Below, one piece after another: positions 41,725-51,085 of a DNA stretch of 64,000 nt (its first letter is position 1; every line of letters begins with the position of its first letter). Under the pieces are notes generated by a model, which was given only the letters and a program-made list of their open reading frames with translations, was not told the origin of the DNA and did not search any database. The stretch comes from Maricaulaceae bacterium EIL42A08 (GTDB lineage: Bacteria; Pseudomonadota; Alphaproteobacteria; Caulobacterales; Maricaulaceae): assembly GCA_024178355.1 (NCBI GenBank), contig JAMZNZ010000004.1, forward strand, positions 1 through 64,000, read 5' to 3'. Made by a program: the position numbers and the translations under genes.

Positions 41725-42074
41725 CGCTCTTGTCCCCCCGGCAATGCGATTGACGCGTTCAGGCGGTCAGAACTGACCGCATCAGACCGCGTGAGCGCGG
41801 TTTGGAACGCACTGAAATCTGCAACGGCTTTTTGCGGATCATCGAGACGCAGCGTGTTCCAGCGAAAGGTGTCGCTGGTGTCCTGGATCATCGCGCTGTG
41901 GCTGGCACCGGCCAGCGCCGCGTGCTCGGTCGCAAAGCTTGCGATGGGGGTCAGCGCCTCATTGGCGCGCTTCTTCTTGCCTGCAGCCAGGCGCGCACGC
42001 AGCGCAAATGCGCACACGGTCAGAGCAGACGCCCCCACAGCCGACAGGCTGGTTGCCATGAAGATGATCGACAT
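41721..42074 (-). CDS. Membrane-anchored hypothetical protein
   Basis: 117 residues. One N-terminal membrane segment (about 4-27) is followed by a basic stretch (RARLAAGKKKR) that sets a cytoplasmic orientation. A soluble tail of ~80 residues contains SDTFRWNTLRLDDPQKA. No family recognised. Ribosome binding site GAGGGG. Translationally coupled to the YbjN-domain gene by an ATGA overlap, suggesting they work together at the membrane. Confidence 0.75.
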   Translation of the reverse strand: MSIIFMATSLSAVGASALTVCAFALRARLAAGKKKRANEALTPIASFATEHAALAGASHSAMIQDTSDTFRWNTLRLDDPQKAVADFSAFQTALTRSDAVSSDRLNASIALPGGQER

Positions 42075-42169
42075 AAAAACCCCTCACCCGCTCATCTTGG
42101 GCAGGAGCTTAGCGCGAGGATGCCCGGTCGCCAATTGTTAAGAGCGCCCGGGCGACATCCATTCAGCCT

Positions 42170-42847
42170 TTAATAAGTGATGCCCTCAGCCTCTGGCTCC
42201 GGCCCGGCCCCTTCAAAATGACGCCTGATAATGGTCAGTCCGGTCTCACCGGGCGCGGCGACACGAAATTCCACCTCACGCCAGATATCATTGTCGCCCT
42301 CAATAATCAGGCGGTAGGCCGTGGTCACCAGCCGCCCATCATCCGTGCGTACTGACTCCCAGGAGTGCCGAAGATCAGACATGCCAAAATCGCGTGCCAT
42401 CTGAACCCCGTCACCGCGCGACGTGTCTTGAGAATGGAGCACGCAGACCTCAGCGCTCTCATAAGAGCGCATGTCATAGCCAGTCCCACGATACTCCACA
42501 GCATCGGGGTTATTTATCACATTTCCGATGTCATCAACGTAGGTGACGCGGCGATACGGAAACTCACCCGCATCGAAGCTGCCACGCCAGATTGTCGATC
42601 GGCTACCAAGATCGGTTGAGGCAACCCATTGGCTCTGGGTCGGCGGAGACGTCACCACAGTATCTGAGACGTAAGATCCACCATCAGGCTCCAGCCCGAG
42701 ACGGCGCGTGCTGCGGGCGAAGTTGGCGTAATCTGCGTACTCCGACGCGCTGCACAGCACCGTCATCTGGCCCACCAGGCTACGCTCCATCAGCCCCTGT
42801 CCGTTATCGCCACACGCGGTGAGACAATAAGGGCAGGCGCTATGCAA
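42170..42847 (-). CDS. Probable lipoprotein of unknown function, N-terminus possibly frameshifted
   Basis: About 225 residues. In this frame the start is TTG 42847 (then [15 protein letters not shown], a lipobox-like LTAC) or ATG 42790, but neither gives a convincing signal peptide. A better ATG at 42870, three bases after the sucC stop (TAA-GCC-ATG), opens a hydrophobic signal-like peptide [16 protein letters not shown] in another frame that ends after 26 codons. One missing base in the signal region would explain this. The mature part is a soluble beta-rich protein ([14 protein letters not shown], ...[17 protein letters not shown]). Function unknown. It is placed directly downstream of sucC. 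Confidence 0.65.
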   Translation of the reverse strand: MHSACPYCLTACGDNGQGLMERSLVGQMTVLCSASEYADYANFARSTRRLGLEPDGGSYVSDTVVTSPPTQSQWVASTDLGSRSTIWRGSFDAGEFPYRRVTYVDDIGNVINNPDAVEYRGTGYDMRSYESAEVCVLHSQDTSRGDGVQMARDFGMSDLRHSWESVRTDDGRLVTTAYRLIIEGDNDIWREVEFRVAAPGETGLTIIRRHFEGAGPEPEAEGITY

Positions 42848-42873
42848 AGCGCAGTCGAAAGGCGGGTCATGGC

Positions 42874-44067
42874 TTATCCCTTCACAGCAGCCGTAATCTT
42901 CTTGGCTGCATCATCGAGGTCATCGGCCGAGGTAATGTCAAGACCGCTCTCGTTGAGGATGGCCTTGCCCTTCTCGACATTTGTGCCCTCAAGGCGCACC
43001 ACCAGCGGCACCGACAGACCAACTTCCTTCACGGCCGCGACAACGCCCTCAGCAATGACGTCACAACGCATGATGCCGCCGAAGATGTTGACCAGGATGC
43101 CCTTCACGTTCGGGTCAGCGGTGATGATCTTGAACGCCGCGGTGACCTTCTCCTTGGAGGCGCCGCCACCGACATCGAGGAAGTTGGCCGGCTCAGCACC
43201 GTAGAGCTTGATGATGTCCATGGTAGCCATGGCAAGACCTGCACCGTTGACCATGCAGCCAATGTCGCCATCAAGGGCGATGTAGGCGAGGTCATACTTC
43301 GACGCTTCGATCTCTTTTTCGTCTTCCTCGGTCAGGTCGCGCAGCTCCATCACATCATCGTGGCGGAACAAGGCGTTACCATCGAAGGAAACCTTGGCGT
43401 CCAGCACGCGCAGGCGGCCATTTTCCATGACGATCAGCGGGTTGACCTCAAGAAGGCTCATGTCCTTTTCAGTAAAGGCGCGGTAGAGCGTCGGGGCCAG
43501 CGAGAGCATGTCTTCGCGAGCCTGACCCTCCAGCTCCAGAGCTGAGGCAATTTTGGCCGCATCATCACCGGTTACACCCGTTGCCGGGTCGATATTCACC
43601 GTCAGAATTTTCTCCGGGGTGTCTTCAGCGACCTGCTCAATGTCCATGCCGCCTTCGGTGGAGACCACAAAGGCCACACGGCCGGTTTCGCGATTTACCA
43701 GAAGCGACAGGTAAAGCTCGGTCGCGATGTCAGCACCGTCCTCGATGTAAAGACGGTTCACCTGCTTGCCAGCAGGGCCGGTCTGGTGGGTCACCAAAGT
43801 ATTGCCGAGCATCTCTTCGGCGTGGGCGCGCACTTCGTCGATGGAGAAAGCCAGGCGAACACCGCCCTTGGCGTCAGCACCCAGCTCCTTGAACTTGCCC
43901 TTGCCGCGGCCACCGGCGTGGATCTGCGACTTCACTACATATAGCGGTCCAGGAAGGGTCTCGGCAGCTTTCACCGCCTCGTCCACGGTGAAGACGGCCA
44001 CGCCTTCAGCAACCGGGGCGCCGAAAGATTTCAGGAGGGCTTTGGCCTGATGCTCGTGAATATTCAT
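42874..44067 (-). CDS. sucC: Succinyl-CoA synthetase beta subunit
   Basis: 397 residues; with SucD forms the TCA-cycle enzyme converting succinyl-CoA to succinate with ATP/GTP formation. The N-terminal [19 protein letters not shown]-grasp [33 protein letters not shown] and the phosphohistidine-interface [15 protein letters not shown] motif are all standard. The ATG is at 44067. sucD, usually the next gene, is absent: a hypothetical lipoprotein gene follows instead, so sucD must lie elsewhere. Confidence 0.96.
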   Translation of the reverse strand: MNIHEHQAKALLKSFGAPVAEGVAVFTVDEAVKAAETLPGPLYVVKSQIHAGGRGKGKFKELGADAKGGVRLAFSIDEVRAHAEEMLGNTLVTHQTGPAGKQVNRLYIEDGADIATELYLSLLVNRETGRVAFVVSTEGGMDIEQVAEDTPEKILTVNIDPATGVTGDDAAKIASALELEGQAREDMLSLAPTLYRAFTEKDMSLLEVNPLIVMENGRLRVLDAKVSFDGNALFRHDDVMELRDLTEEDEKEIEASKYDLAYIALDGDIGCMVNGAGLAMATMDIIKLYGAEPANFLDVGGGASKEKVTAAFKIITADPNVKGILVNIFGGIMRCDVIAEGVVAAVKEVGLSVPLVVRLEGTNVEKGKAILNESGLDITSADDLDDAAKKITAAVKG

Positions 44068-44209
44068 GGGACGGTGTCTCGCAGCTCTAATTCGTTTTCA
44101 GCAAGATGCGCGCGACTCAAAAAGCCACACGCAGCGAAAGGTCGCGGCGGTTTATAACACTGAGACTGCCCGGCGCAATGCGGCGAACACGTCCGCCTTT
44201 GGTCTGAGT

Positions 44210-44491
44210 TCAGTCGTCAGATTTTGGGCGTGTAAATCGTGCGCTCAAAGCCCCCGCACACCAGCCCAGACCACCAGACAGGCCCGCAGCCAGAAACAGC
44301 GCAGCATGTTCAGGGCCACCTGTCTCGATCACCACCAGTGCCGCGCCCTGCCCGGCCAGCACCGGCACACCCGTGCCGATCAGCACATGACCGACCCAGG
44401 TGATGAAACTTGCGTCACGCAAATACGCCCTTAGCAGAAGCGCAGCTATGGCGCAGACCAGGGCTGGCAGGACGACAGAAGCGATCATCAT
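44210..44491 (-). CDS. Small membrane protein
   Basis: 93 residues with two to three hydrophobic segments (about 3-22, 32-56 and 62-80) and a basic C-terminus ARFTRPKSDD. No family recognised. Its ATG overlaps the stop of the MFS transporter (ATGA) on the same strand, so the two are co-translated. It may be an accessory to the transporter, but that is inference from position only. Confidence 0.72.
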   Translation of the reverse strand: MMIASVVLPALVCAIAALLLRAYLRDASFITWVGHVLIGTGVPVLAGQGAALVVIETGGPEHAALFLAAGLSGGLGWCAGALSARFTRPKSDD

Positions 44492-45729
44492 GGGCGCGGC
44501 TCCGCGTCATGGGGCACATCAATCTCGGCAAACTCGGCAGACGTGGCCTGCATGTTGACGAAGGGCTCACGCTCTTCCTCCGCCACTGGTGCGTTTTGCC
44601 GACGACGCCATAGCATGGCCGCGGCTAGCGCAAAGCTCAAAGCGGCGGCGAGGAAGAATAATCCACGTGCTCCCAGCGGGCCTGAATAGGCCACACCGAA
44701 CATCAGCGGGCCAATAATGGAGCCCGCACCCCAGGCCATGAGAAGCCCAGAGGCAATCGCCGGCAGTTCCTCAACCCGGGAGCGGTCAGCGGCATGGGCC
44801 ACCGCAATCGCATAATAGGCAAGGCTCGACGCGCCCCACAGGGCAATCAGAATGCTGCCGCCAGTCACGCCTGGATTGAGCACAACGGCAAGCACCAGCG
44901 CCGCAAGCCCGGCCACACCAGACAGGACGGCGATAACGACGCGGCGGTCGAGACGGTCGGAAATGAAACCGGCTGGCCACTGGGTGATCAGCGAACCGGC
45001 ATAGGCACAGCCAACAATGATCGCGGCTGCCTGAGCCGTCGCCTCACCCAGCTCCCCTGCCCAGATTGGCAGGAAGGCAAACAGACCAGAATTAATGACC
45101 CCGGCCGCACAGGCGGCAAGCGCGGCGGCGGGCGAAATCTTGAACAGGCGCATCGGATTGACGACTTCGCCCTGGGGCAGCATTGGCTGGCCACGCTGGG
45201 TGAACACCACCGGAAGCAGGCAGAGCGCCAGCAACATGCCGCCGACAATCATGCTGCCAAGCGTGCCACTGGCCGGCATCGCCATCAGGAAGGGACCGCC
45301 AATCAGGCCAAGTCGGCCAACGATCTGGTAGACCGAGACCACTGCGCCCCGGTTTTCAGCCGGTGTGGCATCGGCGATCCAGCTTTCAGACACCGCAAAC
45401 AGGCCCGCAGCGGCAAGACCAAACCCTCCCCGTAACACCATCCAGGCAATAAAATCGAAACCCAGACCCAGGCCCAGCGTCGTGGCTGCAGCAAGGCTGG
45501 CAAAGGCCGCAAAGGCGCGGATATGGCCGATGCGCCGAATAATATCCGGTGCCCCGAACGCTCCGATCAGGAAGCCGATGGCGTAGGCAGTATAGGTCGC
45601 GCCGACCGAAAACCGGCTCCATTCAGCCGCATCCATCGCAAGCGGCAGAACCACCCAGAGACCACCGGCAGCAAGCTGGAAGAGCAGCATCGCGGCCATG
45701 ACCACAGCAACATTGCGATAGACAAGCAT
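44488..45729 (-). CDS. Major facilitator superfamily transporter
   Basis: 413-residue inner-membrane secondary transporter with about 12 membrane helices in two halves. The first cytoplasmic loop has IGAFGAPDIIRRIGHIRAF and the corresponding loop in the second half has QWPAGFISDRLDRRVVI, the MFS motif-A positions. WIADATPAENRG after helix 5 resembles YcaD/YfkF-type sugar-or-drug MFS proteins. The C-terminal ~40 residues are acidic and cytoplasmic. The start is ATG 45729 with GAGG six bases upstream; a TTG start at 45750 is less likely. The substrate cannot be inferred. Confidence 0.9.
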   Translation of the reverse strand: MLVYRNVAVVMAAMLLFQLAAGGLWVVLPLAMDAAEWSRFSVGATYTAYAIGFLIGAFGAPDIIRRIGHIRAFAAFASLAAATTLGLGLGFDFIAWMVLRGGFGLAAAGLFAVSESWIADATPAENRGAVVSVYQIVGRLGLIGGPFLMAMPASGTLGSMIVGGMLLALCLLPVVFTQRGQPMLPQGEVVNPMRLFKISPAAALAACAAGVINSGLFAFLPIWAGELGEATAQAAAIIVGCAYAGSLITQWPAGFISDRLDRRVVIAVLSGVAGLAALVLAVVLNPGVTGGSILIALWGASSLAYYAIAVAHAADRSRVEELPAIASGLLMAWGAGSIIGPLMFGVAYSGPLGARGLFFLAAALSFALAAAMLWRRRQNAPVAEEEREPFVNMQATSAEFAEIDVPHDAEPRP

Positions 45730-45807
45730 GGCGGCCTCACGCGCACTCAACGACCTTGGAGCGCTAAATCACCACGGGTTGGCTACAGGTTCAAGGCTGT
45801 CAGGCGC

Positions 45808-46338
45808 TTAGCCAAACCGGGTCAGCCGCGACAGGATCCAGTCGATCGACGCTGCGCCACCGCCACGCAACACCAGAGCCAAGGCCATGGCGACATAGGT
45901 CAGTGTCTGTGGCCAGGCATACGGCGCAATGGCCACCATGTGCCAGACCACGCCGAGCCCGATCAGGAGCGCCGTCACGCGTGTAAAAAGCCCAAGCCCG
46001 AGCGACACAGCGAACAGCATCGCAATTGCGAGCAGTACAAAGGCGGCAAATCCTGGATCGATACGGCCAAGAGTCCACACCTCGACCGCCGTCTCCAGCC
46101 CGGCGGACGGGTTGAGCCAGTCGCGCCAGTTGAACGGATCGTTGACCGGCTGTGCGTTGGCCCGCGCCCAGGTGTAGAACTGGACGACGAAAGCCAGGCG
46201 CAACGCAGCTCCGACTATCAGGTCCACAATTCCCGGCGTGGTGGCCGTGACACGCTGAACCGGGCCGACGCCGGAAAAATCGGAACCGTCAGCCTCAGCG
46301 TCGGCAAACAAGGCGCGGAAACGGCGCATCTCAATCAT
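45808..46338 (-). CDS. DoxX-like membrane protein
   Basis: 176 residues. After a ~30-residue cytoplasmic N-terminus there are about four membrane helices: IVDLIVGAALRLAFVVQFYTWA, AAFVLLAIAMLFAVSLGLGLFT, TALLIGLGVVWHMVAIAPYAW and LTYVAMALALVL. The FxRxxA-like LGLFTRVTALL and the terminal GGGAASIDWIL resemble DoxX/TQO-small-subunit family proteins, usually of unknown role in redox or membrane homeostasis. It is 78 bp upstream of the MFS gene on the same strand. Confidence 0.75.
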   Translation of the reverse strand: MIEMRRFRALFADAEADGSDFSGVGPVQRVTATTPGIVDLIVGAALRLAFVVQFYTWARANAQPVNDPFNWRDWLNPSAGLETAVEVWTLGRIDPGFAAFVLLAIAMLFAVSLGLGLFTRVTALLIGLGVVWHMVAIAPYAWPQTLTYVAMALALVLRGGGAASIDWILSRLTRFG

Positions 46339-46464
46339 GGCTGGCGTCAGCCTCCCCCAAAGGCGCGGTGATCATCACCGACAGGAGGCTGTACGCAAGC
46401 CTGATGCCACCTCAGGCGACGCCATCACCCGACGGCGTGGCCAATTGGCAACGCCAGCCCGGCT

Positions 46465-47667
46465 TTAGCGCGCGCCAATTTCGGACATGGAGATGATCTG
46501 CTCACGCACCACATCGCCCGCATTGGACTTGATCTGCAACGCCACTTCTCCCGCGTCCCAGTCAAACCCGATCACGCCATAGTTTTCCAGCGCGTACATG
46601 TCACCGATCCGGTGCGGGCCTGGCTCGTTATTCTCATCACGGAAGCTCATATTGAGCGCCGAGGACGTGATCTCATAAAGCGGATAGGGAGCCACATCAT
46701 CGCGCACATAGAGGCCGGAGGAGTGGCGGTCACCCGACACAAAAACCACGCCTTCAGCGCCGGTTTCCCCGATCAGATTATACAGACGCTCACGTTCCAG
46801 CGGCATGGTACGCCAGGCTTCCCAGCCATGGCCATCGGCGTGGACCTGGATCGACGTCACGATGAGGCGGACATCCGCAGGCTGCTGCAGCTGGTCCTCA
46901 AGCCAGGCCCACTGGGCCGCCCCCAGCATGGACTGCTCAGGGTCAGAGCTTGGCAGATAGCGCTCACGCCCCACAGCGCCGCGATCATCGGTCGGGGTCA
47001 GATCAGAGCGGAAATACCGGGTGTCGAGCAGGATGACCTGCACGCGCTGACCTTCCGGGCCATAGACATGCGCGTCGTAGATACCCTCACGGGTGCGGCG
47101 CACATCGTCTTCAGGCGCCCGCCAGAAATCGAGGAAAAGCTGCTGGGAGAAGCCCTTGAAGGCGAAGCGGCCACCCATGTCATTCTGGCCGTAGTCATGA
47201 TCATCCCAGGTTGCCAGCATCGGGAAGCGCGAGCGCAGGTTCTGGAACTCCGGGCGGTCGGCGAGCATGTGATAGGCCTCGCGCAGCTCCGGCAGGGTGG
47301 CGTCGTCGCTATAAGTGTCGCCGTACACGTTGTCGCCGACATACATGAAGATGTCGTGGTCTTCAGCCGAGATGGTATTCAGGATCGGGATCTCCCGCTC
47401 CGACGTGTTGCATGACCCGAACGCAATCGAGGTCAACGTTGTCTGCGCGGACGGCAGCGCTGGTCCAGCGGCTGCGATCGGTGCGTCATAATCAAGCTGC
47501 GCATAGAAGGGGGCGAGCGCCTCAACAGCGGTGCGCGGCGGTTCCGCCATGGCGGTTGCAGGCTGTGCTGCAGCAGGCGTGCTGGCGTCAGGTGCGACCG
47601 GCTCGGAACAGCCAGCAAGAAGTGCAGCGATACTGGTCGCGGCGAGCAGACAGGTTGAACGGATCAT
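46465..47667 (-). CDS. PhoD-like phosphodiesterase/alkaline phosphatase lipoprotein
   Basis: 400 residues. A lipoprotein signal with LLAGC (Cys20) is followed by an Ala/Pro linker. The PhoD-like metallophosphatase core has IAFGSCNTSE, MYVGDNVYGD, TWDDHDYGQND, VILLDTRYFR and SGDRHSSGLY, which supply Fe/Ca ligands in PhoD-family enzymes. It is placed at the membrane facing the periplasm and probably hydrolyses phosphate esters such as those of phospholipids or nucleic acids. ATG 47667 with GGGGG upstream. Unlike many PhoD enzymes it has a lipobox instead of a Tat signal. Confidence 0.9.
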   Translation of the reverse strand: MIRSTCLLAATSIAALLAGCSEPVAPDASTPAAAQPATAMAEPPRTAVEALAPFYAQLDYDAPIAAAGPALPSAQTTLTSIAFGSCNTSEREIPILNTISAEDHDIFMYVGDNVYGDTYSDDATLPELREAYHMLADRPEFQNLRSRFPMLATWDDHDYGQNDMGGRFAFKGFSQQLFLDFWRAPEDDVRRTREGIYDAHVYGPEGQRVQVILLDTRYFRSDLTPTDDRGAVGRERYLPSSDPEQSMLGAAQWAWLEDQLQQPADVRLIVTSIQVHADGHGWEAWRTMPLERERLYNLIGETGAEGVVFVSGDRHSSGLYVRDDVAPYPLYEITSSALNMSFRDENNEPGPHRIGDMYALENYGVIGFDWDAGEVALQIKSNAGDVVREQIISMSEIGAR

Positions 47668-47751
47668 GGCGAGCCCCCTTTGGTCACATAACTAGAGACA
47701 GGGTTTAAGCCATTAGCGCAACATATCAATGACGACGGTGGCACTCAGCCC

Positions 47752-48138
47752 TCACCCGAACAGGGTCGCTTGCATCAACCGTCCGGGCATGAAGGCAAAC
47801 GCCCCAGGGATGAGAAGCGCGCCAAAGAACAGATTCAGGGCGATACGCCGGTGCCCTGTCGTCAGGCCTTTGCGCGCACGCCAGGACAGATGGACAATAC
47901 TGATGAGCACCATCGGCACGAAAATGTGGATCCAGCTGAATGTCCCACCGGACTGGATGAAAATCGCGGTGACCGCGGTGATGGCCATCAATCCCACCCA
48001 GATATAGCCAAATGCGCGGTGGGGCAGCGTGCCCTTGGGGGCGGTGAGCTGCACCACCCCCAAAACCAGCGCCCCCAGCGCACAAACGGCATGGAGCTGG
48101 ATATGCCAGGGTGCCGTCAGGAGCGTATCCGGGTTCAT
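47752..48138 (-). CDS. DUF2306 membrane protein
   Basis: 128 residues with four membrane helices: LHAVCALGALVLGVVQLTA, AFGYIWVGLMAITAVTAIFI, WIHIFVPMVLISIVHLSW, and ALNLFFGALLIPGAFAFMPG. Histidines (WHIQLHAV, PHRAFG, IHIF, GHRRIA) occupy positions like those in the DUF2306/heme-type four-helix membrane proteins. Function undefined. The ATG overlaps the stop of the DUF2141 gene (ATGA). It is about 84 bp upstream of the PhoD-like gene. Confidence 0.82.
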   Translation of the reverse strand: MNPDTLLTAPWHIQLHAVCALGALVLGVVQLTAPKGTLPHRAFGYIWVGLMAITAVTAIFIQSGGTFSWIHIFVPMVLISIVHLSWRARKGLTTGHRRIALNLFFGALLIPGAFAFMPGRLMQATLFG

Positions 48139-48632
48139 CCACCCGCTCCCATCAGCTCGATCGTTACATCATGGGCTGTCCCGGCACTCAGCTCAAAACG
48201 GGACTCAGCCCACGTCGCACCCCGAAAACGAGGCCGCGGATTGTTCGAGAAGCCATAGCGTTCAATCGGGATGCCTAGAAAATTGCTGTTGAAGTCATTG
48301 TAGCTATTGCTGTCATGGAAGGCGATGAGGCTGTATTCGCCAGCCGGCAGGTCTGCGAACACCGTTGCCAGAATGGGCTGATCAGCAGGAATTCGGGCAG
48401 ATCGATACTCCTCACCTGCATCAAAGGCCTCTTCATCGGCGTAGAGGCCAACCCAGATTTCACCGGCCTGATTGGACGGATAAACAACCCGCACCGTCAG
48501 CTCCTGGCTCTCAGACCCGACGGCAGCGTCACACAGGGCGGCAGCTGCATTGGCAACTTGCGGCGGCGTGAAGGCAACGAGCGCAGCTCCGGCCAGGCAG
48601 ATCGCGCTTAAAGCTTTCAGTGGGGTATTCAT
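48135..48632 (-). CDS. Exported DUF2141 protein
   Basis: 165 residues with a signal peptide (cleavage near ANAAA). The mature protein matches DUF2141: LTVRVVYPSNQAGEIWVGLYAD, then DLPAGEYSLIAFHDSNSYND, then FLGIPIERYGFSNNPRPRFR and a terminal beta strand. These are small transthyretin-like beta-domains found in the periplasm. AAGGAGC precedes ATG 48632. Coupled to the DUF2306 gene by an ATGA overlap. Confidence 0.88.
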   Translation of the reverse strand: MNTPLKALSAICLAGAALVAFTPPQVANAAAALCDAAVGSESQELTVRVVYPSNQAGEIWVGLYADEEAFDAGEEYRSARIPADQPILATVFADLPAGEYSLIAFHDSNSYNDFNSNFLGIPIERYGFSNNPRPRFRGATWAESRFELSAGTAHDVTIELMGAGG

Positions 48633-48802
48633 GACTTTGCTCCTTGGTTTTCGTCATCGCTACAGCTCGCTGTGCTGCAACGCCCCGACAAAGCGCTGAA
48701 ATTATTGAGCGTAAAAGCCAGATTGCGTGGACGGACTGGACCTGTACGCGAGTTGCGGCCACCCTGCTGTTCACGCTTCGCGAACGGCAGGGACACTTCT
48801 CG

Positions 48803-49558
48803 GTGGGTCACGTCAAATTCTCTCAGCTCTGGACTTCAAGCTGGCTTCGCGCCGTCACCACCATTGTGGGTGTCGGCACCTTCCTGGCGATCCTGGCCCC
48901 CTATGGAAGCTCCCGTATGGGATGGCCTTGGCTCTGGATCTATTGGGTCGGGATCATAGGTCTGGGCGCGACAATCGGATATGTCACGAGCCACTGGCTG
49001 CCGCGTCTGATGCCAAAAGTGCCCAAGCTGGTGGTCTATGCCGCAATAGTCATCACGGTGTCGGTGCCCGTGACAGTCGCCGTTCTTGCCCTGGGCACCG
49101 ACTTTTTCGCGCGCACCCCGGACCTGGCTGATGTCCTCACCACCTACGCGATGGTGCTGGTCATATCTTCCTTTGTGGCGGCTGTGTCCTGGACACTTGA
49201 AAAAGTCTTCACCGACACGCCGCCGGATATCGCCGCGCGGCCTTCACCTGCCCTTTTGGACAAACTGCCCCATCGCCTGCGCAAGGCCGAGCTTCTTTCG
49301 ATGTCAGCCGAAGATCATTATCTGCGCGTGTGCACAGATCCTCGCGAGGACCTGATCCTCATGCGCCTGTCTGATGCGGTAGCGGCGTGCGAAGCGCTGG
49401 ACGGTGCGCGCACACACCGATCCTGGTGGGTCGCGCGCGATGCCGTGCACGATGTGCGCAAAGGCGATGGCCGCGCGACACTGATCCTCAGCGATGGCAC
49501 CGAGGCTCCTGTCAGCCGGACCTATTATCCAAAACTACGCGACGCAGGCTGGTTTTAA
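48803..49558 (+). CDS. Membrane-bound LytTR-family transcriptional regulator
   Basis: About 251 residues. Four hydrophobic segments span the first ~130 residues (WLRAVTTIVGVGTFLAILAP, WLWIYWVGIIGLGATIGYV, LVVYAAIVITVSVPVTVAVLAL, LTTYAMVLVISSFVAAVSW). A LytTR DNA-binding domain covers the last ~95 (LRKAELLSMSAEDHYLRV, then HRSWWVARDAV, then LSDGTEAPVSRTYYPKL). Such proteins sense something in the membrane and bind DNA directly. The start is uncertain: GTG 48803 has AGGGAC in front, but the frame is open upstream to TTG 48644. Its stop overlaps the convergent broken peroxiredoxin gene by four bases (49555-49558). Confidence 0.85.
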   Translation: MGHVKFSQLWTSSWLRAVTTIVGVGTFLAILAPYGSSRMGWPWLWIYWVGIIGLGATIGYVTSHWLPRLMPKVPKLVVYAAIVITVSVPVTVAVLALGTDFFARTPDLADVLTTYAMVLVISSFVAAVSWTLEKVFTDTPPDIAARPSPALLDKLPHRLRKAELLSMSAEDHYLRVCTDPREDLILMRLSDAVAACEALDGARTHRSWWVARDAVHDVRKGDGRATLILSDGTEAPVSRTYYPKLRDAGWF

Positions 49559-50154
49559 TTCGCCAATGCAGCAATGACATCATCGGTTGAGATGCGCGTT
49601 GCATAACCACGCCGCTGGCCGAGCCCTGCCTCATGCCAGAACTTTCCGACAATCTCGCCATTAGGGCGGATTGCAAAGGCGATCGGATAGGGCACGCCGT
49701 GCGCCATGTGATCAGGATCGGCATAGATCGGGTCGCGCACATCAAAGGCGTCAATGACCTCTATCGCCTCATCACCCAGCAGCGTCAGTGTCAACTCACG
49801 CTGATCGGCCACCCGGGCCAGGGTTTCTGCACTGTCATAGGTGAGAAGCGCAACATCCCAGCCGGCTGCTTCAAACGCCTCCTGGGCGGCATCGACCTCC
49901 AGCGCCTGTCGCAAACAGATCGGGCATCAGTCCAGCGAGCGATTGAAATAGATCACTACACCATTCTCACCGGAAAGATTTGCCAGAGTACGGACCTGCC
50001 CGGTCGCGTCAGTGACAACAAACTCAGGCGCAATAGAGCCAACAGCCGGGCCGAATTCAGCAGCGGCTTCCATGGCTGCATCGGTTGACGACTGTGCATG
50101 CGCGCCAGAAATGAGCAGCGCCGCAAAGGCAAAAGCAGCAAGAATTCGGCGCAT
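49555..50154 (-). pseudogene. AhpC/TSA-type peroxiredoxin (thioredoxin fold), in-frame TGA before the CxxC
   Basis: One reading frame of 199 codons plus stop, interrupted by TGA at 49927-49929. The first half has a signal peptide (ending SGAHAQ), PAVGSIAPEFVVTDATGQ and VVIYFNRSLD; the second continues directly CPICLRQALEV...WDVALLTYD and PYPIAFAIRPNGEIVGKFW. Homologues have Asp-Trp-Cys-Pro at this point, so TGG to TGA is the obvious change. Periplasmic peroxide detoxification would be the ancestral role. The rest shows no other damage, so the mutation is recent, or the stop may be suppressed. Ribosome binding site GGAGACC. Confidence 0.85.
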
Positions 50155-50259
50155 GAGGAGGTCTCCAGTTCAGGGCGCGAGTGCCACACTTAAATCGTCA
50201 TGATCCTGCGCCAACGCAAGGGCGCTGGCCAGGCGATTTACGAACTCGTGATCGGACCG

Positions 50260-50565
50260 TTAGCGACGGCGGCGAAACCCGCGCCATACGACAAAGGCCG
50301 CGATTAACGCCACCAGCGCCATGATGATCCACTCGATCGGGCTGACGCCCAGAAAAGAAGGCTCCACCCATGGCGCAAAACGGCTCATGGCTTCGGCAAT
50401 AACAAGCGCCAGGCGTTCGCCCTGAAATCCGGCCGCCACAGCAATCGCCACCAGGACCATCGCCACAAAGCCAGCCAGACGAATGGCCGCAGACGGATCA
50501 AATCCGTCGGGAGAGGACCGGCGAGCCTGACGGTTCTCCAGAATTCGACTACGGCGACGGGGCAT
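50260..50565 (-). CDS. Small membrane protein
   Basis: 101 residues. A strongly basic N-terminus (MPRRRSRILENRQARR) precedes two membrane helices, AAIRLAGFVAMVLVAIAVAAGF and IEWIIMALVALIAAFVVW, and a basic end GFRRRR, so both termini should face the cytoplasm. No family recognised. It lies 105 bp upstream of the broken peroxiredoxin gene on the same strand. Confidence 0.72.
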   Translation of the reverse strand: MPRRRSRILENRQARRSSPDGFDPSAAIRLAGFVAMVLVAIAVAAGFQGERLALVIAEAMSRFAPWVEPSFLGVSPIEWIIMALVALIAAFVVWRGFRRRR

Positions 50566-50812
50566 TTAACCAGCAATCCCTTTTACCCGCACTGGGCGCA
50601 TTTGCTTGTGATTACGTCAGATTTGAGCCATAGTGTCGCCCGCACAAGCGGCCTCTTCAAGGCCCGGTGGAGATGAGTGAGCATACCGCGTGCCGAACGC
50701 CTACGCCGTTTTCCCTTCCCCGACCGTTAGACCGCATGCCGCATTTGGGACGCTAAATGCGTTATTTCTATGCGCGGGACGCCGCGTGGGTCGGGTATAA
50801 GGACTTCCCCTC

Positions 50813-51025
50813 ATGGCCAGTGGTACTGTCAAATTCTTCAACATGGAAAAAGGCTTCGGCTTCATCACTCCGGACGAGGGCGGCAATGACGTCTTCGTGC
50901 ACATCACCGCAGTGAAAGATGCCGGCCTCAATGACCTGAAAGACGGTCAGCGCGTGAACTTCGAGACCGAGCCGGATCGCCGCGGCAAGGGCCCGAAGGC
51001 GGTCAATCTGAGCGCCGCAGACTAA
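50813..51025 (+). CDS. Cold-shock-domain protein
   Basis: 70-residue single cold-shock domain that binds single-stranded RNA/DNA and melts mRNA structure. RNP1 is KGFGFI (residues 13-18) and RNP2 is VFVHI (27-31). The N-terminal [10 protein letters not shown] is typical. AAGGA stands ahead of the ATG. A gene-free 247-bp region lies upstream (50566-50812), with room for a long leader as in other csp genes. A strong terminator follows. Whether it is cold-induced or constitutive is not visible. Confidence 0.96.
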   Translation: MASGTVKFFNMEKGFGFITPDEGGNDVFVHITAVKDAGLNDLKDGQRVNFETEPDRRGKGPKAVNLSAAD

Positions 51026-51052
51026 AATCCTGCTCAACTAAGCCGGACAACA

Positions 51053-51085
51053 AACGCCGCGCAGGACCGCCTGCGCGGCGTTTTT
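51053..51085 (+). terminator. Rho-independent terminator of the cold-shock gene
   Basis: ACGCCGCGCAGG-accg-CCTGCGCGGCGT followed by TTTT: a 12-bp perfect stem 28 bp after the stop. Confidence 0.95.

Noticed and set aside
49926-49930. In-frame TGA beside a CxxC motif as a selenocysteine codon
   Set aside because: Homologues have Trp, not Cys, at this position and both cysteines of CPIC are present. No SECIS-like hairpin is evident directly downstream. A TGG-to-TGA mutation is simpler.
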